Assembly: GCA_050084515.1 (NCBI GenBank)
Contig: CM114275.1
Span: 16,182,001 to 16,246,000, forward strand
Direction of reading: 5' to 3'
Origin: Blasia pusilla
Lineage: Eukaryota > Marchantiophyta > Marchantiopsida > Blasiales
DNA: 64,000 nucleotides
The notes beneath the pieces were generated by a model. The model searched no databases, was not told the origin of the DNA, and worked only from the letters and a program-made list of their open reading frames with translations. Of the stretch, positions 13,982 through 25,834 are shown one piece after another; the stretch's first letter is position 1, and every line of letters starts with the position of its first letter. A program made the position numbers and the translations under genes.

Positions 13982-14240
13982 ATTGTAGGAGCTTCCTCTG
14001 CAGTGGCTGGGAAGAATTTACGTGGGTTCAAGTCGACACTTCCTTGCTGCTTGTTTTTGCTTCTGCTTCTATTGCTGCCTTGTTCATCTCCTACTTTTTG
14101 CTATTCTTATTGTTGATTTAGGACACAGGGTGGGATGATTCTCTGCCTTTTGTTTGCATCTTCTAGGAGCATTCTCTGCAATGGTTAAAAAAAATTTACG
14201 TGGGTTCAGGTCTGTCACTTCCTTCCTTCTTGTTCTCTAG
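13982..14240 (+). repeat. Diverged tandem duplication, period about 177 bp
   Basis: TAGGAGCTTCCTCTGCAGTGG at about 13986 recurs as a near copy at about 14163. Each is followed by AATTTACGTGGGTTCA and a pyrimidine-rich tail, so two copies of one unit are present. Confidence 0.7.
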
Positions 14241-15390
14241 AGATTTTTTCTCCTCCCTTCAACATCGACTGCAATGCATGCTCTCCATCTTGATTTTATC
14301 CTTTTGTGATTGCTACCACGTACTGCTCCGACTTTGAATCCGCAATAGCTCTTTGTCTCTCTACATTACCTGCTCCAAACTTAAAGACTCCCTCTACTCC
14401 TAGGTCCCAACCAAAGAGCGCAAGCACTGATGTACCCCAATCATAGTGCCTTGGAATGAAATTTTGGCAAACCTCATCCGCGCTCCGCCAACTCGTTCGT
14501 CCGACTAGATGATAGATGCGCCTCGGATGCAATGTACTACACCCGAAACCAATGTCGGAAATGAGACTACATCTTTCTCTATGTTCATTACTTTCAGAGA
14601 CTAACGTCCTACCAAAATTGGTGACTCTCGTTTTCATAGTAGCCATCCATTGAGCTCAACCTGAATTTTTCAGGTGGTACTTAATCAATTGTGATTTTGT
14701 GGAGCTAGATTTCCGATCGAGACTGATCGTTCGATTTGAGTATTCACAACTTATGAATGGATATTTCCCCTCAGCCAAGCCGCCCCGAGATGTTGGCAGC
14801 CAAAACTTGGTTGCAAAGCTGTCATGGTATTGTGCTTCCAGCACGGGTCAGAAAACAGGAGGTAGTGCGTGAGAACCAGCTTCCTTACCTCATTTTTTAC
14901 GAGGTCAGCCAAATACTTTGGTGTGTTTGTATTCTATTCAAGAGGTCCAAGGATGCAATATCATACATTTTAGATGCAAGCCAAACATTGGACATTCTTT
15001 GAGGAAAGAGGTCCCATTATCAAAGAGTGTCTGAGGTGGACATTTCCAAGACCTACAAACTTGGGAAGACTCTTGGAGTTGGAGGTACTCAGCCCATGTA
15101 CTAGACCATAATTTGATCATGTCCCACTAGAGAAACTTAAGTCCAATTTTTTTATGACTCTTCTCCCGTATGATCTCTAATCTAACCCCTTGTGCTTTCA
15201 ATCCATGCACCACGTAGGTCGTGCGGACTTGCGCACTGTCACATCTGGGTAGCCGATAGGCCAAGATCTATCGTGGATAGGGCGTAGGAGCCAGCGGACT
15301 ATCTTGAGTGTAACTTTGTCCCATTGTGTTGGATGACGCTGAGGATAGGTCCATTGTATCAAGAACGTTGTTTCTGACAACTTTCATGCA
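14241..15390. other. Intergenic DNA, no supported gene
   Basis: A minus-strand frame at 14296-14646 is open for 116 codons from an ATG, but it has no recognisable domain and no splice partner. I see no other structure. Confidence 0.45.
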
Positions 15391-15720
15391 TGTTGAGGTC
15401 TTTTACAGCCGGGTGACTTGTTGACCAGGTCACCCGCCCTTGGTAACCTGTGCGCGCAGGTTACTAAGGGGAGGGATATTTTTTGGGCTATACCAACCCT
15501 ATATAAGAGAGGAAGGTGGCTTTCCTAAGCCATCTTTCTCATGTTGGGCCGTTGGAGCACCTCTCTTGTATATGTGTGAGATAGGACTAGGGTGCTAGCG
15601 TCCGGATTCCTTGATAGCACAGGGTGGACGAGGCTCGATATGCCGATGTAGATTGAGGAGTGGAGTTTTAGGCCGGGTGTGCCATTTTTACTACTCTTTA
15701 TTTTTACATGAGAAAGATGC
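15391..15720 (+). mobile_element. LTR-like promoter region of a gag-bearing retroelement relic
   Basis: A TATA-like box TATATAAG lies at 15500-15507, downstream of two strong hairpins (15411-15435 and 15438-15469). The gag relic at 16277 lies about 800 bp further on in the same direction. The same order, a TATA-like box and then a gag fragment, occurs at 35390-36175, which supports reading both as remains of one element family. Exact LTR ends were not found. Confidence 0.5.
15411..15469. repeat. Two consecutive hairpins in the LTR-like region
   Basis: GGGTGAC at 15411-15417 pairs with GTCACCC at 15429-15435. Directly after it, 15438-15450 (CCTTGGTAACCTG) pairs with 15457-15469 with one mismatch and a six-base loop, TGCGCG. 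They lie just upstream of the TATA-like box. Confidence 0.8.
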
Positions 15721-16276
15721 CAGGGGGTTGTGGGAATTCGTTGTTTGCAGGTAGGCAAGCGAGTTGCCTTGGTCGGGAGCCCCTGGAGACGCGGGTGTTG
15801 CAAGTGTTTGTCATTTTTCTATTTGGAAGGCCGTGGGCGGAAGCGCTGTCCATTTTTCTCAGAGTTTGCTGGTGCACAGGGATTGAGGACAGTGATAGAG
15901 TGTAGTATAGAGTGGGGCGGCGAGTTTATCAACGAGAGTATCAAGAAAGAGCAGGCGTTTAGGGTGACGGGCGCGGCCGGGCGGACGACGACAGTGATGG
16001 TGACAAATGTAGATTCTGTTCATGTGTAGCATGTTGGTGGATATATGGCGGTTGCCGTGTAGGGGTCGCATGTATGAACCGAGAGTGTCGCTAGGTTAGG
16101 TGAGTAAGTTGGGAGGCTCGTGGTGAGCCTGAGTGTTGAGTGTGCGTGAGGCCGGGTGTGTCATTACGGGATTGACGTTAGCATAGGTGTGCTAGTGAGG
16201 AGTGTGGGAGACTCTTGGTGAGTCTGAGTGCTTGAGTGGGTGAGACACGGTTGTCATCACGACGTTCTTCCAGGGT

Positions 16277-16783
16277 TTGGAAGAACGGGGTAGTGCGAGC
16301 AGTGGTACTGGTGTGACACGGAGTGGAGTGAGATACCGAGGGGTTACCAGTGAGGAGATACCGCGACATCCATCCGTGGTTGGATTGTCATCACTAGACA
16401 CTGGGTCTGGTGACGAGATCGCAGACGGAGACAGAATTACTTGGCATGATATGGACGACATGGGCCATCGGAGCATGCGTCGTTTCTCGGGTGTAGTGGG
16501 CACCATCGACTTAGATGATTTTATCCAGGAGTTCGACACGTGGTGCGACTTCCAGGAGATACGGACCCCGACACGGTTCAACCCTTTCATGGCATGGAAG
16601 GGGTTGTTCCAGCACTTGGAGGGTCCTCCGATGGATGATTACATGGAGTTTCAATCACTATATTCGGTAGAGATCGATGCCTGAAGGATGTATTGGTCTC
16701 CAGGGTATGTGTCCACTAGTGGTCGCGAGGCATATGATGGGATTGTGAGGGAGAGAGACCCACACCATCAGTCCGGAGACTAG
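16277..16783 (+). pseudogene. Retroelement gag relic with an internal stop
   Basis: The frame encodes a gag-type segment with FSGVVGTIDLDDFIQEFDTW, then FMAWKGLFQHLEGPPMDDY. This resembles the N-terminal region of gag-like proteins of plant Ty3/gypsy-type elements, compared from memory. At 16682 the frame meets TGA where the family has Trp; reading past it continues RMYWSPGYVSTSG before a stop at 16783, so one nonsense change splits the ORF. There is no convincing ATG at the left end: the frame opens at a TTG, and the first Met falls inside the conserved block. A nucleotide-level relative lies at 36029-36175. Protease and reverse transcriptase are not recognisable downstream, so the element is dead and truncated. 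Confidence 0.7.
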
Positions 16784-17949
16784 ATGGAGAGGAGGGAAGT
16801 GAGATAGGCGATGTGGCAGAGACCTCTGGTGGTAGAGAGGGGGAAGTTTAGGAGGAGGAGAATTAGTTATTACGGCCCCTATAAAGGGTCCGTAAATCTC
16901 AGAACGACCTCTTATGTTGACACGTTGCGTTAAGATGATGGGACGTGGGATGCTATGGCGTACGCAGTCGTATGTACGTGACACGTCAATCGTACGCATG
17001 GATGTAGTTGCATTTTCGCTGTGTAATCACACGGCAGTGTCGAGTGCAAAGAGATCTGAGGCTATCGATATAGCCTTGTGTAGAGTGCACCCGCCCAACT
17101 TAGAATTTCCCAGTGCACCTGCATTAAGGATTCGTTGAATGTTGACGATCGCAGCGAGGTTACAGATTCGATGACGTATCAGGTGGGAGCCTGAATGTAA
17201 CGCAACAACAGAGTAAGGTTTCAATTACATATTCGATGACGAAGTAGGTGGGAGTCTATATGTCACCCACCAGCAAAGTAAGTCTTCACTGATGTAGCTC
17301 CAAACTAAGGATTTCAATGTAGGGCAAGATTGGGAGATTAAGACCACCTAAATTTCGTGGAATTTCTAAAATGCGTGCGCAGGGAAACGACGAACAAGAC
17401 CGCATGCCTTACTCCTCGATTCCTTTTTCATCTTTATTTTTTCTTCATTCAGGTGGGCTATTTTTTTCATTGCTGCTTGCTTCATTACATCGACATTAAC
17501 TACACATATCAGACATTGATCAACCTGTATTACAAAACATCAGAGAGTTGCATCGATTGGATGAGGTGTCTCAAGTGTCTCTAGGCACAGACCAATTTCT
17601 GTTCCACAAGATTCTACGGTTATGTGTTGGTTGCTATTTACTTCTAAATGCCCTTTACTTCAGAAGGAGAGGCATTACTAAGAAGGTAGCTTCATAAGAG
17701 TAGACCTGAAATGGGCTCGAACAATAGACGCGCGTTCAATACACAAGAATATAGAGGGAGCGAAACAACATACATGCGGTCAGTTCACCATGTCACAATA
17801 TTTGGTAACATCTTTTCAATCCTTTGTTTCCCTGCGTGTGTGTACACTTCACGTCTTCTACATCATTGTAGTATTTTTCTAGCATGGCATCTAGTACAAA
17901 TATAAGTCATACAAATTTTCTACTTTCTATTGTGGAAGGTTTATGTAAT
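16784..17949. other. Decayed intergenic DNA, no gene seen
   Basis: This follows the gag relic and may be further decayed element sequence. Frames are short and no domain was recognised. Confidence 0.45.
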
Positions 17950-19417
17950 CTATAACTCAAGGAAAAAGATAATCGATCGCAAAATACGAAGTTCGTTCCC
18001 AAGAGACCACTATTTCCTGAGTAAAGAGAGGTTTTATTAAGAATATTAAGAATAAACTCCTTCTTCACTAATTCCAATAACTAAATCTTCACTGAGACAA
18101 AAATAACAAAATGATTTTCTTTCCTCTTGGAAAAGACTCTTCTCAAGTGCACATGAAGACTCTTGCAAATCTTGAATAACAAAGCTCCACAAAGACCTCA
18201 AAGAAATCTCAAGAATGGCAGCTCACCCTACTTTCAGAACTAAATCTATCATGGCAGGTTACTCAATATCTAGCAACTTTCCTACGTTTCTTCCTCATTA
18301 TCTTTAGAAAATTTGAAATTACAAGACTCAACTCTCATCTCTACTGCAACCCAACAAAATTTTACACCTAACTCCGCACATCAGAAAGCATAAGAGAAGA
18401 CTCTTCTTTTGCATCAAAGAGTGGAAAGAACTAGAAAGTATTACAAACTTTAGAATATAGAAGACTCTTGTGCTTGGATCATCCCTCAACATAACTTCTT
18501 ACACACTCACTAAGAGTGCTGGTAAACTCAAGATACACGGAACAGTATTGGGGAATTCAAGACACAAGGGAATGATCCCTTCTTCTACTAATTTGCTCTT
18601 TAAATAGTCTTTACAATCTTTGATTGAACTTCCTATTCTAATCTAGATTTCCAACTGCTAATACTAACCTACTCTACTCAGTTTCTCTAACCCTCCATCT
18701 TCATGAGACGGTTGGTTGCCATGGTGTTCCATTTTCGCTCCCTTTTAATTGCCGCGCCGCTCCATTTTCGGCTTCTAGAAACTACCGCGACGGTTCATTC
18801 TTCACAGTCTTCACGCTCTTCTCAATCTTTACAATCTTTATCCTTGCTATCCTATCTTCGCGATCCTATCTTCGTGCAAAGACTCTTTCTTCCTATCGCT
18901 GCGAAGAGTCTCCTTTCTACTTTCTTTCTTTCAAGCATTCTCTATCTTTCTATTCTTATCCTTAATGCATCTTTTCACTCTTTGAAGACTCTTTGACTTC
19001 TTCTGCTTCTTCCTCTTTCTTCTTAGAATTCTTAGTCTTTGCTCTTCTTTTCTTTGTACCTAGTCTTTGCATAAAGACTACCTTCAGTCTTCTTTACAAA
19101 GAAGCTTTTTTCAGTCTTCGTTGACAGTCTTTTATATTTTTCTTACTGCGGTCTTCCTTGCGAAGTACCCGCGCTTCCTCTTCTAACTTCTTTTCCTATC
19201 TATTCCTACTTTTACACAATTGTCACTCCTCCAAGACAATCCTTAATCTCTTACTATCTCTTGTCCTCTCATCAGAATTCTGTCAGTTACTCGTTCACAC
19301 AATTTCAGTAAAGTAAGACTCTTTACTTCCGATATTGAGTCTTTAGTCTTCACTTCATAAAGACTTTATTACAATTATGTGCAAAAATATCCAAATTTCA
19401 AAAAGGTGAGCACTACA
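17950..19417 (-). mobile_element. Probable 3' LTR of the minus-strand Ty3/gypsy element
   Basis: On the minus strand the sequence directly after a polypurine tract begins TGTAGTGCTCACC at 19417, the expected TG start of a 3' LTR. It continues through AT-rich and CT-rich DNA with a TATA-like TTTAAATA near 18600. The far end near 17950 is an estimate only; no matching 5' LTR is seen in the window. Confidence 0.5.
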
Positions 19418-19430
19418 TACCCCCTCACTC
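19418..19430 (-). other. Polypurine tract of the minus-strand retroelement
   Basis: On the minus strand GAGTGAGGGGGTA immediately precedes TGTAGTG. A purine run followed by TG is the classic 3' LTR junction and primes plus-strand DNA synthesis in LTR elements. It lies downstream of the integrase tail and extra ORF on the same strand. Confidence 0.6.
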
Positions 19431-19952
19431 AAATGTGAGCCGTCTCGGGGAACACTTTTCTCAATTCTATTCTACTCTACTGCCTCAATGCTCTGAAGGA
19501 CTCCTATCATCCGGCAATCCTACGACTTCAATCTCAACATGAGGTTGGCCCTATATGGTCGAAGGTCTATTGACAATATTAGGCGTGTTGTTCTTCATTC
19601 TCTCCCTCCAATCTTTCAACCAATGAGATACCAAATCACTGTTTGTCTGTTGTTGTTCCATAATCATCTTCCCCTTCTTCACACTCTCCATCATTGCACT
19701 CTAAAGACTAGCTTGGAGAAGATCAATTCGTTCTTGCAGCTTCTCCGTGTGCAGCAAAGATTGTTGTAATTGCTCAAAGAGCTGATTTTCCCCATGCTCG
19801 ATCTCGATCACCAAGCTCTCCCATTGCCGGGCGTTACGTGCTTCATATCGCGCCTCTACTAGCTCTCCTTCTACTCGGCCAAGAGACTTCTTGAGTTCTC
19901 CAATTTTGTTCTCTTGCGCCCGTTTCTGTCACTCCATTGACTCATTGATAGT

Positions 19953-20882
19953 CTATTGCATGTGAATAAGCCATAGGTTCCTGACGACTCTTATGTATTC
20001 TAGTACCGGCACATGGTTGAACAAGTTCCCGATGTGCTTTAGCTCCCCAAGTACTGGTTCCGCGACTTCCAGAAACGAAGTCAAATGTCTCAAGGTGGTT
20101 TGCACAGGCTGCACAACAAAACTGTCTCCCGAACCGGAAAGAGCAACTGCTGGTTTGACTGCTTCGGCCATAAGTGCCTCCGCTGCTTCTTCCGCTTCTT
20201 GATGTACTTCTATTCTGACCCTCTTAGGTCTAGGTACCTCAGGCGATTGTGAGGGCTGTCGGGACGAAGATCCTTCCGCCGGACTTTGCCTAATTCTCGG
20301 CACACTGTAAGGTGTTGACGTTGGCGTTACTGCTGCTACCTCTCTAGAACCCAAAGCAAACGCTTTGGTTGTCCTCGGTCTTCTAATTGGAGTAGTTGTG
20401 ATCCACTCCGAAGATTGGTAGAGGGTAATGCCCCCAACTTGTAGATACAAATGAATTAAGAAAGGAGAGAGATACAATTTCTATCCTGGTGTCAAAGGTG
20501 CTATCAAATCAATTACATGGGCCCGTACAAGCGCCGCAAAATCTACTCCTGGGTCTTCAAACTGCAGATGCATGTTCCAAAGAGTATGATACTGCTTGAC
20601 GAGCTTATTACTCAGATAATACGTTCTATATGGATTGAACAAGACCTCATATAACTTACAAAATTGTGCGAACAGGGGAGGACTCAACATTTGCGGCTTA
20701 TAGCCATTCCTTCCTAATCGCTTCGCTGTGATGCAACCTAGCTCTTCCAATTCCTCATGACGGACAAGAGCGTCACAGTCCAATTCCTCCTCAAGGGCCA
20801 TGAGTAGCTCATACGTGAGGCGCCATAAATCTGTATAACCAAGAGGCCGGCTGCGCTCGATACTTGTATCCTTTCTTGCCAA
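19953..20882 (-). pseudogene. Additional 3' ORF of a Ty3/gypsy element, unknown product
   Basis: One reading frame on the minus strand runs through 20882-20481 and 20477-19953, broken by a single TAG near 20481, for about 305 codons. The first part contains YTDLWRLTYELLMALEEEL and PPLFAQFCKLYEVLFNPYR. The second is Ser/Pro/Ala-rich with an acidic stretch, EVHQEAEEAAEALMAEAVK. Upstream (20882 to about 21308) related frames continue with apparent frameshifts. It lies between an integrase tail and a polypurine tract on the same strand, the position of additional ORFs in some plant gypsy elements. The TAG could be removed if a short intron is used. I do not recognise a function. Confidence 0.55.
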
Positions 20883-21504
20883 AATCGACCACCTTGGAGC
20901 TTGAATGGAGCTCCGTGAGTAACGACACCGAAGATTGCAACCAATCTATTCCAAAGAACTGCCACAGAGACCTCTCTTGCAAGGCTTCGCGCAATCTCTA
21001 ATGTCGGATACATCCCGCACTTCATGAGAGCTATGTCTTCCTCTTGACACGAGCTTGCCTGCTTCCTTCGATTCTTGCGAGGCCTGTGTAGAGTTTGCTT
21101 TAGTTGGCTCTTGAGGTTCCTCACGCTTCTTGCCATGTGAAATGAGCAAAATCGCGCCCCCGGTCCGGCTACTATAGTGCCTAATAACCGCCAGTCTAAC
21201 GTAACGGCCGCGCCTTTCGTAACGACCTCTTGACGCTCCTCTCAATGTAGTGCGAAGACCAAGAACCCCAAAGACCAAGAGGGCAAAGACAAAGACTGTG
21301 AAGACCAAGCAGGAAAAGACCCGAAACGAAGACCCCTATCCTTCGTCTTCAATGAGTCTTTGCGAATCTTGGGGACCGTTACTTCAATGTTCCTGAAGTT
21401 TTTGGGGCAGGCCCTGTACCCGCGTCCTTTACCCCTTCCCTTAGTCTTCAGTCGGGTATATCATATCTTTGCACATTCACTCTTGTTGGTAGTGCTTCTC
21501 CTCT

Positions 21505-21708
21505 TCATGTTTCCAGTCGCAAAGATCCATTTTCAAAAATCTCTAGAACCCGATAAGGTCCCATCCAATTCAACTTTAGCTTCCCTGGAAATTCCAGACA
21601 ACAATTGTCATATAGTAACACCAAATCCCCTCCTTGTATTGATTGTGATCTCAAGTTCTTGTCATAGCGCTGCTTTATTTGGAGATGAACTTGCACTCTT
21701 GTTGCCAT
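21505..21708 (-). pseudogene. Ty3/gypsy integrase C-terminal fragment
   Basis: The minus-strand frame reads KQRYDKNLRSQSIQGGDLVL followed by LYDNCCLEFPGKLKLNWMGP and YRVLEIFENGSLRLET. This matches the C-terminal region of Ty3/gypsy integrases (GDLVLLYD, FPGKL, W-GPY, ENGS), which binds DNA next to the catalytic core. The catalytic DDE core is not present upstream, where an LTR of another family begins at 21996, so the element is truncated. It sets the orientation of the 21.7-18 kb relic. Confidence 0.85.
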
Positions 21709-21995
21709 CCACTAATGTAAATTACTGGTCCCAACCATTGTTTGTAGGAGATACTATGAAAGGCAGCATCTGCCGATTTCCCGTCAAGCGACGATGTAGT
21801 GAACAAGCATGCTAAGAGAAGGAGGAGAAGTAGACGATCCATTGTTGAAGAAAAATAACTGGATGACATCACAATAGGTATGCTTGATGAACACAGTGTG
21901 CCGATATATCTGTATGAAACAACATTGTCTAATATTGAGGCCGTCCGTTGTCATATAGTAAAATCAACCAGTGTGTAAACTCCTTCGTCATTAAG

Positions 21996-22699
21996 TGTTA
22001 GATAGAGTTTCATTAGTATTAAATAAATTGGCTTAGAAAAAAGAGATTCTTATGTTTAAACCTCTTCATGGTGCCTCTTTTATGCGGGCCCAACTTTAGG
22101 AAAAAGAGGTAATAAATAAAAGATGACTTTATAAAAGTAAAGTAGTTGCTTGAATGAAAAGCAAAAGTAGTCTTGGTTGGTGGCTAGGTTAGTTGGGGTA
22201 ATTTGGAAAATATCATGTGGGTAAAAGAGGATATTTTGGAAGAGATAAGAGGAAATCTACTTGTGTCAAAATGTGATTGGCTAAGCCTTGAGAGGAAGCC
22301 ATGTGGCACAAGATAAGATAAGCTCTATTTCGTACTCTTGTGGATCCCTTGTGAGTATATAAAGAGGAGGGACCTTCAAGGGTTCATCACCTTCTATTCC
22401 ACATCTTGAGTCTCTCGTGTCTCTCTTGAGTGTATGGCTTTGGGATTGCTTGCTCTTCCAATGAGAGTGGATCACCCCTCTTGGGAGAATAACTTGATCA
22501 TGGTCTATTCTTCGAGAGGTTTCTAGAGTGTGGTGTGTGTGTGTGTGGGGATGAGAGGTTTGTCACCGAGAGGAGTTTAGTCATACTAAAATAGCGGATG
22601 TTTTGGCTTGTTACTTTCCCAATGAGAGTGGATTATCCTCTTGGGAGAATAACTCCGCCAAAACCCATTCTTGAGGAGAGTAGAGAATGTCATCAAGCA
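21996..22699 (+). mobile_element. LTR copy A of a TATA-bearing retroelement family
   Basis: This 704-bp stretch starts TGTTAGAT and ends CA at 22699, followed by TGGATAAAGGTGGAGCACGA. A diverged copy at 38864-39692 has the same order: CTTATGTTTAAA, AGTCWTGGTTGGTG, GCTAAGCCTTGAGAG, GGCACAAGATAAGAT, TGTGGATCCCTT and a TATA box (22356-22363 here). TG...CA ends, an internal promoter and the same internal start in both copies fit an LTR. No second LTR flanks the internal region here. Confidence 0.65.
22356..22363 (+). promoter_or_regulatory. TATA box of LTR copy A
   Basis: TATATAAA lies in the context GTGAGTATATAAAGAGGAGG. The equivalent site in LTR copy B is TATAAAAA at 39227-39234, so the box is at a conserved position in the family. 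Confidence 0.65.
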
Positions 22700-23456
22700 T
22701 GGATAAAGGTGGAGCACGAGCCGTGCCCGACTTTCCTTTCCTCAATCCTTACCATGTCAAGGTACTCTTTGTAGATAGGCTTTGGTTCACTCGCTATTTA
22801 GTTTATCACTTTGGGAGGCGTTCATGAACCAGGTCATGCAATCTCCAACTCCGGTGATTCTTCCTATCGTCACATATGGAAGGACATGGGATTGTACTTT
22901 GTATGTCCTTATACAGCGATCCATGGATGTCAATAGGCCTGGTCAAGTAGGGTTTAACACTAGTTGTGCTATCTTCCTCGTGTACAAACGTAAAATAGTT
23001 TATAGGGATTTTATAGTTAGGAATTTCGGGGTCCGATGTTACGAAGAAGTGATCGCCTCGGCACTTCCATTTGTGATACCTGTCGTGAGAGAATGGAGAG
23101 TGTACATCATAATTTTGTATTGAAAAAGGAGAACTTATTAGAGAGTTCACCTTGCATCGACCGCATCTACCGCAGCTAGAAGGCCCGCCCTTGCTCGAAG
23201 AAAGATTCTCGACACGACACCGTGACAAATATGATGACTCTCAAAGTCAGCTTGAGATTGTCAACATGCTTCTTAGGATCATCAGTGAAGACGAGAAATA
23301 TAATATTGATGTCATCATGCAGTTGAAGTCCTCTCTTAAGCAGTTCACAAAAGATGTGCGAGTGTTTGTGGACTACATCAATCAGAAGTATGACCAAGAT
23401 TATGAGACAAAAGGAAAGGCAACCCAGTTGTTGGAGTCTTGTGGCCCCTCTTAAGT
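22700..23456 (+). mobile_element. Internal region after LTR copy A, ORF fragments only
   Basis: The region opens with TGGATAAAGGTGGAGCACGA, which can be read as a primer-binding-like site (starting TGG) or, one base earlier, as a start codon giving MDKGGARAV. Frames are broken until 23152-23454, which is open for 100 codons and encodes a charged helical segment (QLEIVNMLLRIISEDEKYN). No gag, protease or polymerase motif is recognisable. Copy B has a similar start and an ORF to 39910. Confidence 0.4.
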
Positions 23457-24589
23457 TTTCTCCCAAGTAGTTCTATATGTGGTGATCGGCTACTATGAGT
23501 AAATCTCCACATATCGTGTTACAGATCCTTTCTTTCCATTTAGGCACATTTGGACATCTTTTGAATCAGGGCACATGATAATTGATATTTGTGCCAGTTT
23601 TTGACCAAATTTTTGCATATGTACAACAACCATGACTACACTCATACTATGTTAGTTGAGTGAGATTTCCAATGTGTGGTTGTGTACAACATTGTGTTGC
23701 TTTCTGTACAAACTTGAGTTAATGCTTTTCAATAAAGCATGGTATTCTCCTTATTGTTGCTACTTCATTATTTTGTCTACAGATGCTACTGCCTGAAGTT
23801 TTCTTCAGCATTCTTGTCTCTGTCTCTTCTTTAATGTTGTGCACTACTTGCAACGGTCAAGTCGGCATAGTTGATGTTTACGACGCTTTCGTCATTGTTG
23901 TTTTAGCTTTTGCTCATTGTACACAATTATGTTACTTTCATGCATTGGAACCTTGTACCATAGTCGCCACAGCCCGACAACAAAGTGTTTCGCAGTTTAT
24001 CAAAAATGTACTATCTAATCCTACAATCAGAGTTGCAGGCTGATATTTCAGAACTCCTTCAACCTTGCCATGCGCTCAATCCGCTTTCGACATTTCACAA
24101 AACATGTTGTTTACTCTGGTTATGAACGATCAGACCGGTTCAGTCATATAGCTTCTTCTGCATGTTGATACAGATCTCGGCCATCAACACACGCTGAAAC
24201 TGACAAGAAAGTGTCCTACTCCACGGAGAAACTTAACGCCTGCTTTCCACTTCAGTTCGTACTCGGTCGACCATAGTAGGTAGTACCACAATCAGGACAA
24301 ATGAAGACATGTATTCCTTAACGTTTTCAACTCGCCGGCCCCCCATTCATACGGTTTCAAACAAATGATGGCCTAATCGCTTCTACTCGTTTCAGAGCCA
24401 TCGTGGCGAAGAAGGGGTTAGATATAATATAGTGAGGAAAAAGAACAACAGGGTGTGTGTAGAGGCCGTAAAGAATGGACCCGGGCATACATACCCCCAG
24501 TGAACTCGTGTTTACGAATCCTCCCTTGAGATCCTTGAGAGGCACGAAGCGGATTCGATTCGCGCACGGATGGTCTGTTGTGTTTCCTT
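23457..24589. other. Intergenic DNA, no gene seen
   Basis: Short frames only, and no recognisable element. Composition becomes GC-rich from about 24590. Confidence 0.5.
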
Positions 24590-25834
24590 TCAGGAAAAGC
24601 GACTCGGTCGCCGATCGCCCCCGCGCTTCCGCTGCCCTCCGGATCTGCCGCGAGGTGTCGCGCGATCGCAGCGCGTTTCGTGCTGCCAGCGTCCGCATCG
24701 TTTGAAATGCCGGTGCCGGCCTGTGCCGCTTTTCAAATTTGCGCTTGCGGGCTCTCGGGGCCGGAAGCGTTTGGTTCGTGACGCGCTTCCGGAGCGGATC
24801 GTTGGTGGGGGCATGAATCCGTGAGGTTCGATGCAGTGGCCGTGACCTATCGGGGATGGAGCAGCGGAGAGATTGTTGATTCGAGGATACGGACTGCGTT
24901 GTGTCCAGGTTGCTTTTGGTGTGGTAGGTTGGCCGCTGCTGATCGGATCGGGGTCGTTCTTGCGTCGGACGGAGGAATGCGATCGTCCAATTCGCTTGCT
25001 GAGTATTCCGTCGATTGCGTGTGGGATTCGCTGGGACTCGTCAATGCAGCGGACTTCGGACGGAGAGAGGGGAGCGGACAGGGCCGAGGAGTTCGCGGGT
25101 TTGTGCAGGTGCGCTCTAACTTCTTTGTCGTTCGGATGTGGTTTCGGAGTTTATGCGGGGGTGTAGTTGTCGGTGGCTGGGTCGTATTTTCCGAATTGGT
25201 GTTTTGGTCTCCCGGGGATTCAGATAGCGACGGGCATTGCGCTAGAGATTTGAATATCGCTCATCGATATCGCAAGTCCGAGCTGAACTGTTTCATGAGG
25301 GAGGGTTCCGCTGATGTGCGTCGCTGTAGTTCCAGCTCGTGTGCCCCTGGTGCTTAAATCGACGGGACAGGCGGAAACGATTGAAGCTTCGCATTCGAGT
25401 GCGTTTCTGTAAAGGCTGAGGAAAACATTCAGCGTGGAAGCGCGCTGCGGGTCGGAGTCAGGGACCTGAGAGTCTGTGAGCAAAATGTTTGTGTGTGCAA
25501 CATATCTGGCGACTTAGTTATATCTGAATGGCGTTGCGCACAGGAAAGGGTGAGCAGGGCTGAGGTCGATGGAGCGTGATTTCGAGCTACTGTTATCTGC
25601 GTAGAGACGAGCGGGCTGTTGCTCAACTCATGACACTTCGCTTTCTGGGAGTTGTAGCACTCGATTGTGTGGAATCAGCAGTCAAACAGCTCCACATTCG
25701 CTGTTCCCCAACTGAAGGCCTCAAGAAACGAGAGAAGGTTTAAAGTTGGATGGACTGAGGGGCAAGGCGCTGCATTTTGTGCATGTGGCGTGACTTTTTA
25801 TGACTTCAAGACAGGAAGCCGTAAAAAAGGCAAG
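24590..25834 (+). promoter_or_regulatory. CpG-rich 5' flank of the TRIPP-like gene
   Basis: GC- and CpG-rich DNA directly precedes the TRIPP-like start, as it does for the other two large genes here. It probably contains promoter and 5' UTR, possibly with a 5' UTR intron. Open frames on both strands reflect composition. No TATA box could be assigned. Confidence 0.45.
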